A stretch of DNA of 64,000 bases from Boesenbergia rotunda (GCA_024364735.1 JAGFNQ010000282.1:88722-152721); one strand, 5' to 3'; shown: positions 22,532 to 34,604, counted from the stretch's first letter. Notes: generated by a model not told the origin, from the letters alone. Numbers and translations are program-made.

Positions 22532-24537
22532 TGATAACCACCATTCTGTTGATTATTTTAGGCTCTAAAAATCCATGTTTGATCCACATTTTATATGCTT
22601 AAGTTTGCAATTGTAGTAGGTTTCATGTATTTCCTCTATGCTGGCTTTTAATTCAAATCTTTATATATTTGGGATATTTTTGGCACTAAATTCGAATATC
22701 ATTTGGTAGGCTTCAAAAGATCATGGACCTAGATCAAATCAGGTCAGACTTAAGTCAGCATTGGATCCAGATCAAAGGGATCAAGCATTGGATTAATAAG
22801 AGTCGTCCATTCCAGAGAACGGCTAGATCTGAGCCATCGGTCAACTTCTGGCCGATCCGAGTTCAAGATAGAGTCAATCATGACCATAGATCATGATCTG
22901 AAAATTTCAACCAAATCAGAAGTAATCTGACCGTTGGATTAAGCTCAAGATGTTCTAGACCATCCATTCAAGAAAAGGGATGATCTGGACCATCCGCCAC
23001 TGATCTAGTTAATCCGAGCTGGGGACAACTAGATCAGGACCATTGATTGGGATCTGTGGAGTTTGGTTCAGATATGAAGAGATCCGACCGTTAGATGAAG
23101 CCAAATCGATCTCAGCTGTCCATTGTTAATTCTCTTCTAAGCTGTGAACTCTGGCTTGGTTGACTAGACTCAATCTGCTGGACCAGAGCTGGGCAAAAAC
23201 TTGATCTGTTTAACCGAACCTAGCTGCTGGGTTGCACCCAAGGTTGGTCTGCTGGCTGAACCAAGGCTGGATTGAATCGAACTGCTGAGCCGAACCGCTG
23301 AAGCTGGCTGACCGGACCGAACCGAAGGCTGAGGAAAAATCACAAAAGGGGATTCTCGATCGATCATCTGGGGGATCGGGGGATCGGGGGATCACACACA
23401 GGCGACTGCGACTCATCCTCTCCACCCTCATCGTCGGCAGTCCGCATCTCCACAGCCGCCGGCTGGTTTTCCGACTTCCCACTCCATCTCTTCTTTCAGG
23501 TTCGAAGAGGATTCTCCACTGTAGCCTCCAACCGCACGCCATCGCACGAGCTAGGGACTGGGGTTCGAGCCCTAGTCGGCCATCTCCTTCGCCAGCTTCC
23601 TCTCGGGTTGAGAGGAAACGATCGACCATCTTCCTCCACCGCACGCCATCAGATCCTTACAATTCCAGGAATTCTTTATAGCAGCAGATTTCTTCACAGT
23701 TTCTTCACAGCTTCTTCACATTTCCAATCCCCGCAGTTCCTTCTTCATAGCAGTGTCTTTCCCAGCAATTCATCCCTTCTAGCAATTCAGTTTCAGCAAT
23801 TTCTTCACACCCGGCAGCCACATTTCTTCACAACTTTTATTCAGCAGCTTCTCACAGAAATTTTTCATCAGATTGGGTTCAAATCGTTTAATTAGTTTCA
23901 TTAAGTTGGGTTGGTATGTGTTGCTTGTTGATTGTCGAATGTGGTTGTTGATGTTTGTATCAAATTTGATCTCTCATATTTCCAAATGGCACGCACTTAG
24001 GTCATTTTAGATATTGCTTACAAGTTGTTCGACAAAATATTTCTATAGTTAGGTTTAATTTCATGTATCTGGTTTTGTTTAATTCTTATTTGTCTTGTCT
24101 CTTTTACTTGCTTTATGTTCTTGTACTTCATTACCTGCAATTAAGTTAGGTCAAATTAGATTTCTTTAATGCTGTAGGTTTTGCTCCATGTCTATGTTTC
24201 ATTGATGCTTTATTTCTTGAATGCTTCTTTCATATTGTCTTTACTTTGCTGCAATTGTAGTTAGGTTAAATTAGATTTCCTTATTTGCATTGTCTTTCCT
24301 TAATTAGAACTAGATTTCATACCTGCTTTGCTATTTCTTTTTGTAGCCTTAACGTTCAAATCCAAACCCCAGTTTGATATCAAAAACCCAAAAGCAATAA
24401 CATACGATCCTGAGATTTATCATGTACCAACTACATTCGTTGGGAGACGACTTGAGTTACTCTATGCTGCATTAGTGTAGAGGAGTTCGATACTTTTAAT
24501 TGTATTTGAAATCGTGACACGACTGAAACAGTTATCG
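22532..24537 (+). repeat. 5' LTR of element F
   Basis: TGATAACC...CAGTTATCG. The final base is G, where the 3' LTR has A, a point mutation of the CA end. It contains a CAGCA/TTCTTCACAG-rich leader. The ORF on the minus strand at 23210-23644 lies within the LTR and is repeated in the 3' LTR only in part; it is not called a gene. Confidence 0.9.
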
Positions 24538-24541
24538 AATT

Positions 24542-24559
24542 TAGCACCGTTGCCGGGGA
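24542..24559 (+). promoter_or_regulatory. PBS of element F (tRNA-Asp type)
   Basis: TAGCACCGTTGCCGGGGA, two mismatches from the complement of the tRNA-Asp 3' end, four bases after the LTR. Confidence 0.85.
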
Positions 24560-26317
24560 ATGTAGTGGTGTTTGATAATTCTATCCTTTGATTCTATTTT
24601 TGATTGGTTTATCTTTTGTATACGGCTGCTGCCATTTTACTTGTTTTTTGACAGGACTGCAGATTTAAAATGTTTTCAACTGAACAATCAGAGATCAAAA
24701 GTCCACTGTCGGAGTTAAAGTATTGGGTGAAGCAAGTGTTCCAACAAAGACCCAACAGTCATTCATCTACTTACCAGTAGGCATGTCAACAGTTTCAGCA
24801 GCAAAACTAATATTTTCAGCAATCCAATTCAAAGTTTCAGCAGAACCAACCTTTCAATCAGCCACCACAGCAAGATTTCCAACAACCCTATTCGAATTTT
24901 CAGCAAATAAATCAGTTTTTTTCAGCCACAAGTTCAACCATCATTCCAGTATAACTTTCAGCCAAGTCAACCAAATTTCCAGCAAACACTGAATGGGCAG
25001 CCACAATTCCAGAGTTTTGAGCAATCAATTCAGCAATTCCAGCCCCAATTTCAGCAACCCTATCAACAAGATCAATCACCTTTTCAAGGAATTCAGCAAG
25101 GGTACCAAGATAATTTGAATTACTAGCAACCATATTAATTTCCACAGCAATTTTAGCCTTACAAATAGAATTTCCAGCCACAAAATCACAGTTTCTAGCC
25201 CACTCAATTTCAGTCTTCACCACCACAATTTCAACCTCAGATCCAGGATTTTCAAGGCTATAATTCTCAGCAAGTTCAACCATCATTCCAGCCTAATTAT
25301 CAGCCATTTCAGCAACAATATCATCCCATTCAACCATTTGAGCAGCCCCAACAGCTCCAATTTCAGAATGCACAGCCTACTCTTGATTTTCAGCAACCTT
25401 ATGTCACATTTCAAGAACAACAAAAGCTTCAAGACATCGGAAGATGCCTTGGACAATTGGTTGATCAAATGAATCAAATAAAATCCCAAAGATCAGGACA
25501 ATTACCTTCTCAAGCAACTTTTAATTCTGAGGGGCATGGAGAGGATCCTCCTAGCATTAGCATGGATATTTCAGATGAAGTTGTTGAGGCTGAGTTTATG
25601 GATGATGATGTTTCACTTGACATAGTAGGAGGAGATTTTAGCTCAGATAAGGTTGAAGATGCAGTAGAGACAGAGGCATTGGAGGAGATTGACAGTAATG
25701 CTTGTGACAACCTTGAATTCGAATTTGAAGCTCTACAGGATCCTTCTCAATTTTTATTTTGTGATGATATTATTATTGATAGTCTTAATTTTTCTAATAT
25801 GGCTGTTGTAGATATGGTTAATAGAGAATGCGTTGCAGATAAATCTATAGGTGTAGGGGATTGCACTGAGCCCCATGAATCACCCATTCCTATTGGTTTA
25901 GAGGCATTGGAGAAGATTGATAGCAGAGCTTGTGATAGTTTTGAATTCAATTCTGAAACTTTACAGGATCATTCTATACTTTTATTTTGTGATGATATAG
26001 TTGTTGATGATCCTAATTTTTCTAATTTGGTTGTTGCAGGAATGGTTGAGGAAGCATGCGTTGGAGATGATTTAATAGGTGTAGGGGATTGCACTGGGCC
26101 CCAGGGACCATCACCATTGATTGATACATTAGAAGATTTAGAGGAAAAACCAGGAAGTGTAGGGACTTGCTTGGTAGGAGCAAAAACCCAAGAATCACCT
26201 ATTTTAGTTGAGTGTCCACCAGAACCTGAACCTGAAGAGGAGTTTGCGCATTACCAGGAGGAGCGAATAATTACATCTACTCTTGTAGAACCTCTAGGTA
26301 TTCTTCAGCACGATCAG

Positions 26318-26323
26318 GTAAGT
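26318..26323 (+). promoter_or_regulatory. Candidate 5' splice site in element F ORF
   Basis: CAG|GTAAGT, identical in context (GATCAGGTAAGTATTCC) to A 2400. A possible acceptor TTTTGCAG ends at 34373, beyond G1. Confidence 0.3.
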
Positions 26324-26395
26324 ATTCCTTTTATGTCTTTGGAAAAATCAATGGTGGTAGCTCGAATTGATTTTATTGTTTGTGATCCACTTATG

Positions 26396-26923
26396 AATAC
26401 ATCTTTTATAGAATTTGATTGTGAGAAATTCATAGAGGTACCTAATGTTAAATTTGTGGAATGTAAAGCATGTTGTGATACATCTCATGTAATTGCTGAT
26501 TGTGAAAAATTTGTAGAGGTGCCTAAAACTGATTGTGTTCATTGTGATGAATTTATTGACACACCTTCTGTAGAAATTGTTTGTGAAAAATCTGTAGAGG
26601 CACCTAAAATTGATTTTGTTCATTGTGTTGAATGTTTGGACACACCTAGTGTTGAGTGTGCTTGTTGTGATGATATTCTTGATACATCCTTTGTGGAAAA
26701 TAATTGTGAAAATTGCATAGAGGTACCCAATGCTAATTTTATTGGTTGTGATGCATGTCTTGCTACATCTTATTTAGAAATTGATTGTGAAAATTCCATT
26801 GAGGTACCTAGTGTTGATGTTATTTGTTCTGATGAATTACTGGACACATCTTATGCAGATATTGACGGTGAAAAACTAATAGAGGTACCCAAGATAGATT
26901 TCATTGGATTTGATGCATACCTC
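26396..26923 (+). repeat. 81-bp tandem coding repeats (27 aa) in element F
   Basis: Six full 27-residue units and one 14-residue partial unit (528 bases), in the same order as A; the 14-residue short unit is shared with A. Compared with A one unit is missing near the 3' end. Confidence 0.8.
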
Positions 26924-26942
26924 GATTCTTTTTATATAGAGA

Positions 26943-26947
26943 TTGAT
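26943..26947 (+). repeat. Left TSD of G1
   Basis: TTGAT, identical to 34311-34315. Confidence 0.9.
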
Positions 26948-27418
26948 TGTAACGATCCGGAAAATTCTCTTAATATTTTCTTTAAAATATTGAGCATGTC
27001 TAGATAATTTTCCGAAGGACCTAGAAATATTAATACGAACTTTGGCCTAGAAATCCATGTTTTCTCATTTAAATTGAGAAAACTAGGCACTAATGGGCCT
27101 TATATGGGCTTTTTAGTACCATAATTTTTGGTGGATTTTAGGTAAAAATTAATATAAATATAAAGGGGTTTAATGAGGAATATTAACATGAATTTTAATC
27201 TAGAAATCCATGTTTTTCCATTTAAATTGAGAAAATAGGCACTAATGGGCCTTAGATGGGCTTTTTAGTACCATGATTATTGGAGAATTTTAGGTAAAAA
27301 GTAATAAAAATATAAAGGTATTTTAATGGGAAATATTAACATAATTATGGGATAATTTTTAAGGGATTTTTAGAATAATAGAAAAATAAAATAAAATAAA
27401 TGGAAAAAAAAATTTGAG

Positions 27419-27483
27419 CATGCACCAAGGATTTGAACCTTGGACCTCTTCTACACCCATGCATGCTCTAACCAACTCACCTA
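27419..27483 (-). other. tRNA-like sequence with Pol III A and B boxes in G1
   Basis: On the minus strand, A-box-like TGAGTTGGTTAGAGCA (27479-27464) is followed by B box GGTTCAAATCC (27439-27429) inside a 6-bp T-arm CCAAGG/CCTTGG. The acceptor ends do not pair convincingly, so this is a tRNA-like relic rather than a tRNA gene. The G2 copy at 30908-30972 shows it belongs to the LTR itself. Confidence 0.55.
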
Positions 27484-27580
27484 GAAAGAGAATGTTATGA
27501 GGGAATGAAATGGAGTTTGGTTAAGGCTTAAGGGAAGATGAAGAGACACCATGACTCTTCACTTACCCTCCTTAATGTGT

Positions 27581-27587
27581 TATAAAG
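27581..27587 (+). promoter_or_regulatory. TATA box of G1
   Basis: TATAAAG, conserved in G2 on the minus strand at 30801-30807. Confidence 0.45.
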
Positions 27588-28637
27588 AGGGGGAATGGGA
27601 GTTTCTTTCTTCCTCCTTCCTCATTCTAGCCGAAACCCAAGGAGAGGGTTCTCCCTTGGAAAAAGTTCTCCTAAGGCTCCATCTCCAAGATCTAAGGCTT
27701 TTACAAGGGTACAAGGGCTAGGGGTGGTCAAGAGGCAACAAGATCTTCATCCTTCTTCCAAATCTAAGGTCTATAGTTGTAACGCCCGCTTTTTTTTCCC
27801 TAAAGCGGCGTTACGCTAACATACTTAGGGCATGTAACATCATACTGCAGCGGAATAACTTTAACTTTACACTTACATGCCCCCTACTACCATTCTTAAC
27901 ATAATGTCATGGAAACTTGGCATATTGACTTTATACTTAAACATCTTATCATATCATGCTTAACATCATAACATAAAGTTCCATGAGTCATTATTCGAGC
28001 ATAGAAATATCAAAAGTAAAGTTCTAGTATAAACGGTAAACATTTGGTTTCCTGGGCCAAGTCACTATCACACACATACGTTCTTGCCCTCCTGCTGCTT
28101 CCTCATTGTCCCCTTGCATGATATGCGGTATAAGGAAAAAGACTATAAGCACACAGGCATAGTAAGACTCTTTCCTACTCACTAAAACCATTCGCCGTTC
28201 ATTCATAATCATATGAAACATAATCATCATTTAGTCTTAAACATGAAACATAAACATAAACCTACTTAAACTTTACATGGCAGAACCATAAATGTAACTA
28301 AACATTCCTATCATTGCATAAAGCATAAACATAAGCATAAACATAATTAAACATTCCTATCATAGCATAAAGCATGGTATAAACATACTCATCATTAGAC
28401 ATTCTTAACATGGCATGGAACATGGTATAAACATAAACATAAGCATATTTTCCATTATAGCCCAACCTATCTAGCATATCATGGGCATATTTTCCATTAT
28501 AGCATATGGGCATCTTCTTAGCATAATCATGGCATAAATCATTTTCTATCATACCCATTTCTTAACATGAACCATAAACATAAGTCATCATCATCATAGC
28601 ATAATGCATAACATGAATGAATGCGTGGGTGGAATGC

Positions 28638-28642
<5 letters not shown>

Positions 28643-28715
<73 letters not shown>
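28643..28715. repeat. (TA)n microsatellite in G2
   Basis: About 36 uninterrupted TA units; absent from the equivalent part of G1 (about 33300). Confidence 0.95.
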
Positions 28716-28718
<3 letters not shown>

Positions 28719-28854
28719 TAACTTTTAAAAACATACTTTTAAATACTTAAACATAATCATCACATTGTTGGGGTCCCCGGCTTGTACCACATACATACAT
28801 CATGGCGCGCATCCCTAAGTAAATACAAGGTAGCTAGCCTCAACCTACTAGGGT

Positions 28855-28990
28855 AAGAACAGCATAGTCGGTAGTCCTCGAACCGGGGCGTTCTTAAGGT
28901 GCCCATCCCTGTTGCACAGCTTCGGTAGTGCCAGAACCGTGGACAGCTTCGGTAGTCCAGAACCGGGGCGTTCTTAAGGTGCCCATCCCT
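28855..28990. repeat. Duplicated GGGGCGTTCTTAAGGTGCCC module in G2
   Basis: Two copies of a module containing GGGGCGTTCTTAAGGTGCCC with CTTCGGTAGT between them. The same pair, inverted, is at about 33015-33160 in G1, so it is ancestral to both. Confidence 0.7.
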
Positions 28991-29149
28991 TGGACCCATA
29001 CTTCGGTCCGGTACAAGCCCCATTCATAAAGTAAAATACTTTACATGCTTCATCATTCATAAGACATTCATGGCATGTTTAAACATGGCATAACTTGGTT
29101 ACATGAAGCATGACTTAAAACATGCTTGATCATCATGATGCCTGGAAGG

Positions 29150-29620
29150 CATGAGCATTATCCTTCTTCATAAACATGGCATGCATCTTTATTGATAACA
29201 TGGCATGCATCATTATTCATAACATGGCATGCATCATTATTCATAACATGGCATGCATCCTTATTCATTAACATGGCTTGCATCATTATTCATAACATGG
29301 CATGCATCCTTATTCATAATAACGTGGCATGCATCATTTTTATCATAAACATAACATAACATGGTTCTTATCATAACATGAACATATAACATAGCATGGT
29401 TCTTAACATAGCATGAACACCTAACATAGCATGGTTCTTAACATAGCATGAACATATAACATCACATGGTTCTTAACATAATAAACATAACATAACATGG
29501 TTCTTAACATAACATGAACATATAGCATAGCATGGTTCTTAACATAGCATGAACACCTAACATAGCATGGTTCTTAACATAGCATGAACATATAACATCA
29601 CATGGTTCTTAACATAACAT
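29150..29620. repeat. CATGGCATGCATC / ACATAGCATGGTTCTTA tandem repeats in G2
   Basis: First a ~24-base unit (AACATGGCATGCATCATTAT), then a ~45-base unit built on ACATGGTTCTTAACATA. G1 has related but different arrays at 32500-32760 (ATAAGAATGATGCCACGATA) and 33430-33770. Confidence 0.75.
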
Positions 29621-30907
29621 AAGTATTCATAGGTAGGACTTCCATAAACATGATTCCTACTATCCAAGTGCAAGACATGGAACATAAGACATTCATAAAT
29701 AACCCTATTAGGCATGACATCCAAATCATAAGCATACATACATAAACATGGTACTTAAGGTTAGGGTTATAGGTAACTTAAATTCCTACCACATGCTTGA
29801 ACCCTTATGTATTCTTCATAATGAACTATAAACCATCATTCTTCAAATCTTAACTCCATCTAACCCTAATTACCTAGCCTTGGCCGAAACCTACATGGAA
29901 GGTTTCCATCACTCCCATAAACATATAAGATGGCACAAGGTAAAGGAACATCCATACATTGCCTATAAGACCATAGGGAGCCCTTAGGGCTCATGATTAG
30001 GGTTAACCCTAATCCTTAGCCCCCCTTACTAGGACTGGACGAAACCTACAAGGGCATGGGTGTATGGAAAAATTTCATTAAAATCCCCAATCAACCATTA
30101 AACATCAACCATAACATACCATAGGGGCTATTAGGGCCCTTACTTCGGGAAAGCCCTAACTTTTGCCCTACCATCCATCTTGGCCGAATCTTGTGGGGTC
30201 ACAAAGCCTTGAAAAAGGTCCCATAAGTCACCCTTAATCTCCCTTATATCATGTTAATACACAACACATATACTTGGGGGTTTGGATTTAACTCTACCCA
30301 TGAGTTCATGGGTTGGCCGAAAACCCTAGGGGGCCCTAGGGTACCCCAAAAATTCCCTAAAATTATATTTAACCTCTAAACATCATGATAGCATATTAGA
30401 AAACATAACTAGGATTTATAGCATCATTTTGGACCCAAAAGATGCTAGGGCCGAAACCCCCTTAGGCTAGGGTTCTTGATTTTCTTTCCTTTCAACTTAA
30501 ATCTCAAACCAACCTTTATAATATGCTAAAAATCATAGAAAATCATAAATATCTAATATACCACAGGTGAGGGAGTCTTACATTGGGATTTCATGATTTT
30601 TAGACCTTAAAAGAGAAAGAACTTGTAGAGCTCTTGACCCTTGATCCCTCCTTGCCCTTGTAGCCTTGGAAGGAACCTAGATCTTGGAGATGTAGAGTTT
30701 TTCCAAGGGGAAACCCCTTCTTGGTGTTCGGCAAGAATGAAGAAGGAGGAGGGGAGAAGGTGACTTGATAGAGGAAGAGAAGTAACCCCCCAAACCCTCT
30801 CTTTATAGCCCCTTTAAGAAGGCAAATGAAGAGTCTCTTCATGACTCCTCATCTTCCCTTAAGCCTTAGCCAAACTCTATTTCATTTCCCAATAGAAATC
30901 CCTTGCT

Positions 30908-30972
30908 AGGTGAGTTGGTTAAAGCATGCATGGTTGTCCAAGAGGTCCAAGGTTCAATCCTTGGCTCATGCA
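30908..30972 (+). other. tRNA-like sequence with Pol III boxes in G2
   Basis: A-box-like TGAGTTGGTTAAAGCA (30911-30926) and B-box-like GGTTCAATCC (30951-30960, one base short). Counterpart of 27419-27483 in G1. Confidence 0.5.
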
Positions 30973-32499
30973 CCTTTATTTTTATTTTATTTTTTTATTT
31001 CATTTATTTTATTATTTTTATTTTTCCTAAATTCCAAAAATCCCCCTAAAATCACCCATAATTATACTAATATTCCTAAATAAAATTCTTTTATATTTAT
31101 ATAAATTTTACCTAATTAATACCCATTTTTGGACCCCATTTAAAGCTCATTAGTACCTAATTTCTCCATTAGAATAGGAAAAATTAGGCTAAGACTTACC
31201 CATAATCATGCTAATATGTCTAATTAAATCCTATTTATATTTATACTAATTATTACCTAAATCCACCTAGAATCATGGTACTAAAAAGCCACATAAGGCC
31301 CATTAGTACTTAGTTTTCTCAATTTAAATGAGAAAACATGGATTTTCTAGGCCAAAGTTCGTATTAATACCTCTAGGTCCTTCGAAAAATTATCTAGACA
31401 TGCTCGATATTTTCAAAAAATATTAAGAGAATTTTCCGGATCGTTACAATACTCAAGATCAACCAAGGTAAGTCTCCCTCACCTGTTGTATAATGGCTTT
31501 TCTTGAAGATTAACATGATATGAAAGTCTTGTATATGATGTTATGTTGGAAAACCAAAGAAAACCCATGAACCTAACCTTATAGGTTTCGGTCACCATGG
31601 GTTCTTGGTCTATAATGATGATAAAAATCTAAATCATGTTGTCTAATGTGCTCTTATGATGTTTAGAGATTAAATATAATTTTTGAGAATTTTTGGGGTA
31701 CCCTAGGACCCCCTAAAGTTTCGGCCAACTACAAGAACCCTTGGGTAGGGTTGGGTCTAAAACTCCAAGTATGTGTTTTATGTATTATCATGATATGAGA
31801 GAGATGGAGGATGATTATGTGATCTTTCACATGGCCTAGAGACCTTATGAGTTTCGGCCAAGGGGTGCTAATAGGGTAAAAGTTAGGATTTACTTTAAGT
31901 AAGGGCCCCAATGGCCCCTATGGTAAGGTATAGTTGATGTTTAATGATTGATTGGGGATTTTAATGGAATTTTTCCATGCCCCCATGGCCTTACATGTTT
32001 CAGCCAGCCCTAGGAAGGTGGGCCAAAGGTTAGGGTTAACCCTAATCAAGAGCCCCAATGGCTTCCTATGGTCTCGTAGATGATGTATGGTTGTTCCTTT
32101 ACCTAATGCTATTGTACATGTTTATGGAATTGATGGAACTCCACCTATAGGTTTTGGCCAAGCCATGCATCTAGGGTTTGGGGTGGAGTTAGGGTTTAAA
32201 GAATGATGGTTTATGCTTACCATAAATTATTTATATGGATAGGTTCAAGCATGTGGTAGAAATCATGTACCTATAACCCTAATGTTTAAGCACCATGTGT
32301 TATATTTCATGTTTTAGGGTTATGATTGGATGCCATGCTTAATAAGGTTATTTATGAATGTCTCATGTTTTATGCCATGCACTTGGATGGTAGGTAGCAT
32401 GTGTATGGAAGTCCTACCTATGTATGCTTATGTTATGTAGAGAACCATGCTATGTTATATGCTCATGTTATGTTAAGAACCATGCTATGTTATTGTGTA

Positions 32500-33770
32500 T
32501 GTTCATGTTATGAATAATGCCATGATAAGTATGTTAGGTTTATGTTCATGATAAGAATGATGCCACGATAAGTATGTTAGGTTTATGTTCATGATAAGAA
32601 TGATGCCACGATAAGTATGTTAGGTTTATGTTCATGATAAGAATGATGCCACGATAAGTATGTTATGTTTATGTTCATGATAAGAATGATGCCATGATAA
32701 GTATGTTACGTTTATGTTCATGATAAGAATGATGAATGCCATGTTTTATGAATGATGATGCATGCCATGTTTTATGAAAGAAGATGCATGCCATGTTATG
32801 AATGAAAGATGATGCTTATGTCTTTAAGGCATAAATATGCTAAACGGCACGGTCGATGGTCGATGGTACGATGGTCGTGAGGACCGGTAAATGGGCCGGT
32901 AGATGGGCGGAGCCGTAACAAGTTATGCTATGTTAAAGATGCCATGAATGTCTTATGAATGATGAAGCATGTAAAGTATTTTACTTTATGAATGGGCTTG
33001 TACCGGACCGAAGTATGGGTCCAAGGGATGGGCACCTTAAGAACGCCCCGATTCTGGACTACCGACTATGCTGTCCACGGTTCTGGCACTACCGAAGCTG
33101 TGCAACAGGGATGGGCACCTTAAGAACGCCTCGGTTCGGGGACTACCGACTATGCTGTCCTTACCCTAGTAGGTCGAGGCTAGCTACCTCGTATTTACTT
33201 AGGGATGCACGCTTATGATGTATGTATGTGGTACAAGCCAGGGCCCAATGATATGATGATTATGTTTAAGCATTTAAAAGTATGTTTTAAAAGTTAAGCA
33301 TCCTTATGTATATGCATTCCACTCATGCATTCATTCATCTTATGCATTATGCTATGCTAATAATGTTTATGCTTATGCTTTATGTTAAGAAAAGATGCAT
33401 GAAAGTAATTAATCTATGTCATGATTATGCTAAGAAGACGCTCATATGCTATGATAGGAATGTTTATTATGTTATGAATATACCATGTATTATGTTATGC
33501 TAGGAATGTTTATTATGTGATGCTTATACCATGTATTATGCTATGATAGGAATGTTTATTATGTTATGAATATACCATGTATTATGCCATGCTAGGAATG
33601 TTTATTATGTTTATACTTATGCCATATAGTATGCCATGCTTAGAATGTTATCATGCTTATGTTCATGCCACGTAGTATGCTATGCTTAGAATGTTATCAT
33701 GCTTATGTTCATGCCACGTAGTATTCCATGCTTAGAATGTTTACTATGTTTACGTTATGCCATGTCTTAT
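32500..33770. repeat. ATG-rich tandem repeats in G1
   Basis: About 43-base units on GATAAGAATGATGCCACGAT (32500-32730), then about 55-base units on AGGAATGTTTATTATGTTAT (33430-33770). No coding value. Confidence 0.7.
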
Positions 33771-34315
33771 GCCATGTTAGAATGTTCGCTTACGTTTATG
33801 TTCATGCCATGCTATGTATATGATCAGTGATTCAAGATGTTATGTTCTAAGTAGAGCACCAAGTATGTTAATATTTCATGTGCTCATTATAAGATGATGA
33901 ATGGTTTTTGTGAGTAGGAAAGAGTCTTACTAAGCCTGTGTGCTTATAATCTTATTTCCTTATACCGTAGATCATTCAAGGGGACAATGATGGAAGCAGC
34001 AGGAGGGCAGGAACGCATGTGTGTGGTAGTGACTTGGCCCAGGAAACCCTATGTTTACCGTTTATGATAGAACTTTATTTTGGTCACTTATATGCTTGAA
34101 TAATGACTTATGGAACTCTATGATGTGATGTTAAGTATGACACGATATGATGTTTAAGTATGAAGTCATTATGCCGAGTTTCCATGTCATTATGTTAAGA
34201 ATGGTAATAGGGCATGTATAAGTTAAAGTTATTCCGCTGCCTTATGATGTCTACATGCCCTAAGTATGTTAACGTAACGCCGCATATGGAAAAAAAAAGC
34301 GGGCGTTACATTGAT

Positions 34316-34604
34316 GGTATTACACTTCTTTCTTACCCTGCACGCTTGAGAGAGGTATTACAAGGTTTTGCAGGTTGTCGAAGGCTTCTAGAATGGGTAC
34401 TGAAACTTAATAGCGTACAACCTCTCGGAAGGACTTCTAGAGGCCATGCAGTGGGAGGGGTCGAGTTCACTTTGATTTTTAATTATCTACCCCCACAAAG
34501 ATGTTTGTGCTAAATTGTCAAGGGAGAAATCCGTGCACTACGAGATTGACTACTTGAGGATAGTTCTCCCAAGATGGATGCTCTGTGCTCTTTACCCAAT
34601 TTGA
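34316..34604 (+). pseudogene. Element F protein, C-terminal part beyond G1
   Basis: Continues the ORF cut at 26947. It contains GCRRLLEWVLKLNSVQPLGR, VGGVEFTLIFNYLP and a C-terminus VLPRWML.ALYPI with TGA at 34602, matching A and E. A short deletion removes the ILNLNRLRPP segment (after 34495) and shifts the frame. Confidence 0.7.

Larger units (their letters stand above)
24670..26947 (+). pseudogene. Element F protein: Gln-rich / Cys-repeat ORF, N-terminal exon side of the G1 insertion
   Basis: ATG 24670 (MFSTEQSEIKSPLSELKYWV) follows the PBS by about 110 bases. A Gln/Phe-rich tract runs to about 25440, with stops and at least one net frame shift before the long open frame from 25457. The open frame encodes acidic blocks (SISMDISDEVVEAEF), repeated GVGDCTEPQ/GVGDCTGPQ modules, SVGTC, a Pro/Glu run and six and a half 27-residue Cys-containing repeats, and is then cut by G1 at 26948. 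The C-terminus continues at 34316. About 500 residues without a stop in a TE this nested suggest that coding was under constraint recently. Predicted soluble and acidic; no signal peptide or membrane segment seen. Family unknown to me. Confidence 0.75.
27778..31448 (-). mobile_element. G2: second solo-LTR-like element, nested in G1 in inverted orientation
   Basis: 3671 bases, TGTAACGCCCGC...GGATCGTTACA, which is the reverse complement of the G1 layout. Flanking 5-mers ATAGT (27773) and ATACT (31449) match at four of five bases, consistent with an aged TSD. It carries a TA microsatellite and ACATAGCATGG-type tandem repeats absent or different in G1. No coding region. Confidence 0.75.
26948..34310 (+). 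mobile_element. G1: 3.7-kb solo-LTR-like element in F
   Basis: Starts TGTAACGATCCGG and ends GGGCGTTACA, so its ends form a TGTAACG/CGTTACA inverted repeat, with perfect TSD TTGAT. Without the nested G2 it is 3692 bases. It matches G2 over its full length in inverted orientation. No second LTR, PBS or coding region: most simply a solo LTR of a long-LTR Gypsy family. A chromovirus (Tekay/Del-like) origin is a guess from the TGTAACG end and the length. TATAAAG at 27581 suggests sense is plus. Confidence 0.75.

Noticed and set aside
22182..22602. Overlapping small ORFs on both strands in H
   Set aside because: They sit in an LTR leader with pyrimidine/GC-rich composition, are cut by the F insertion, and have no recognisable domain.
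23210..23644. 144-codon minus-strand ORF in the F 5' LTR
   Set aside because: The F 3' LTR copy keeps only part of it open. Arg-rich composition suggests a frame shadow in a GC-rich leader.
27419..27483. Functional tRNA gene
   Set aside because: Acceptor ends do not pair and the anticodon arm is poor. Kept only as a tRNA-like sequence.
29995..30025. Telomere-like CCCTAA/TTAGGG words
   Set aside because: Only isolated GGGTTA/ACCCTAA words within G2 and its G1 counterpart near 32030; no tandem array.
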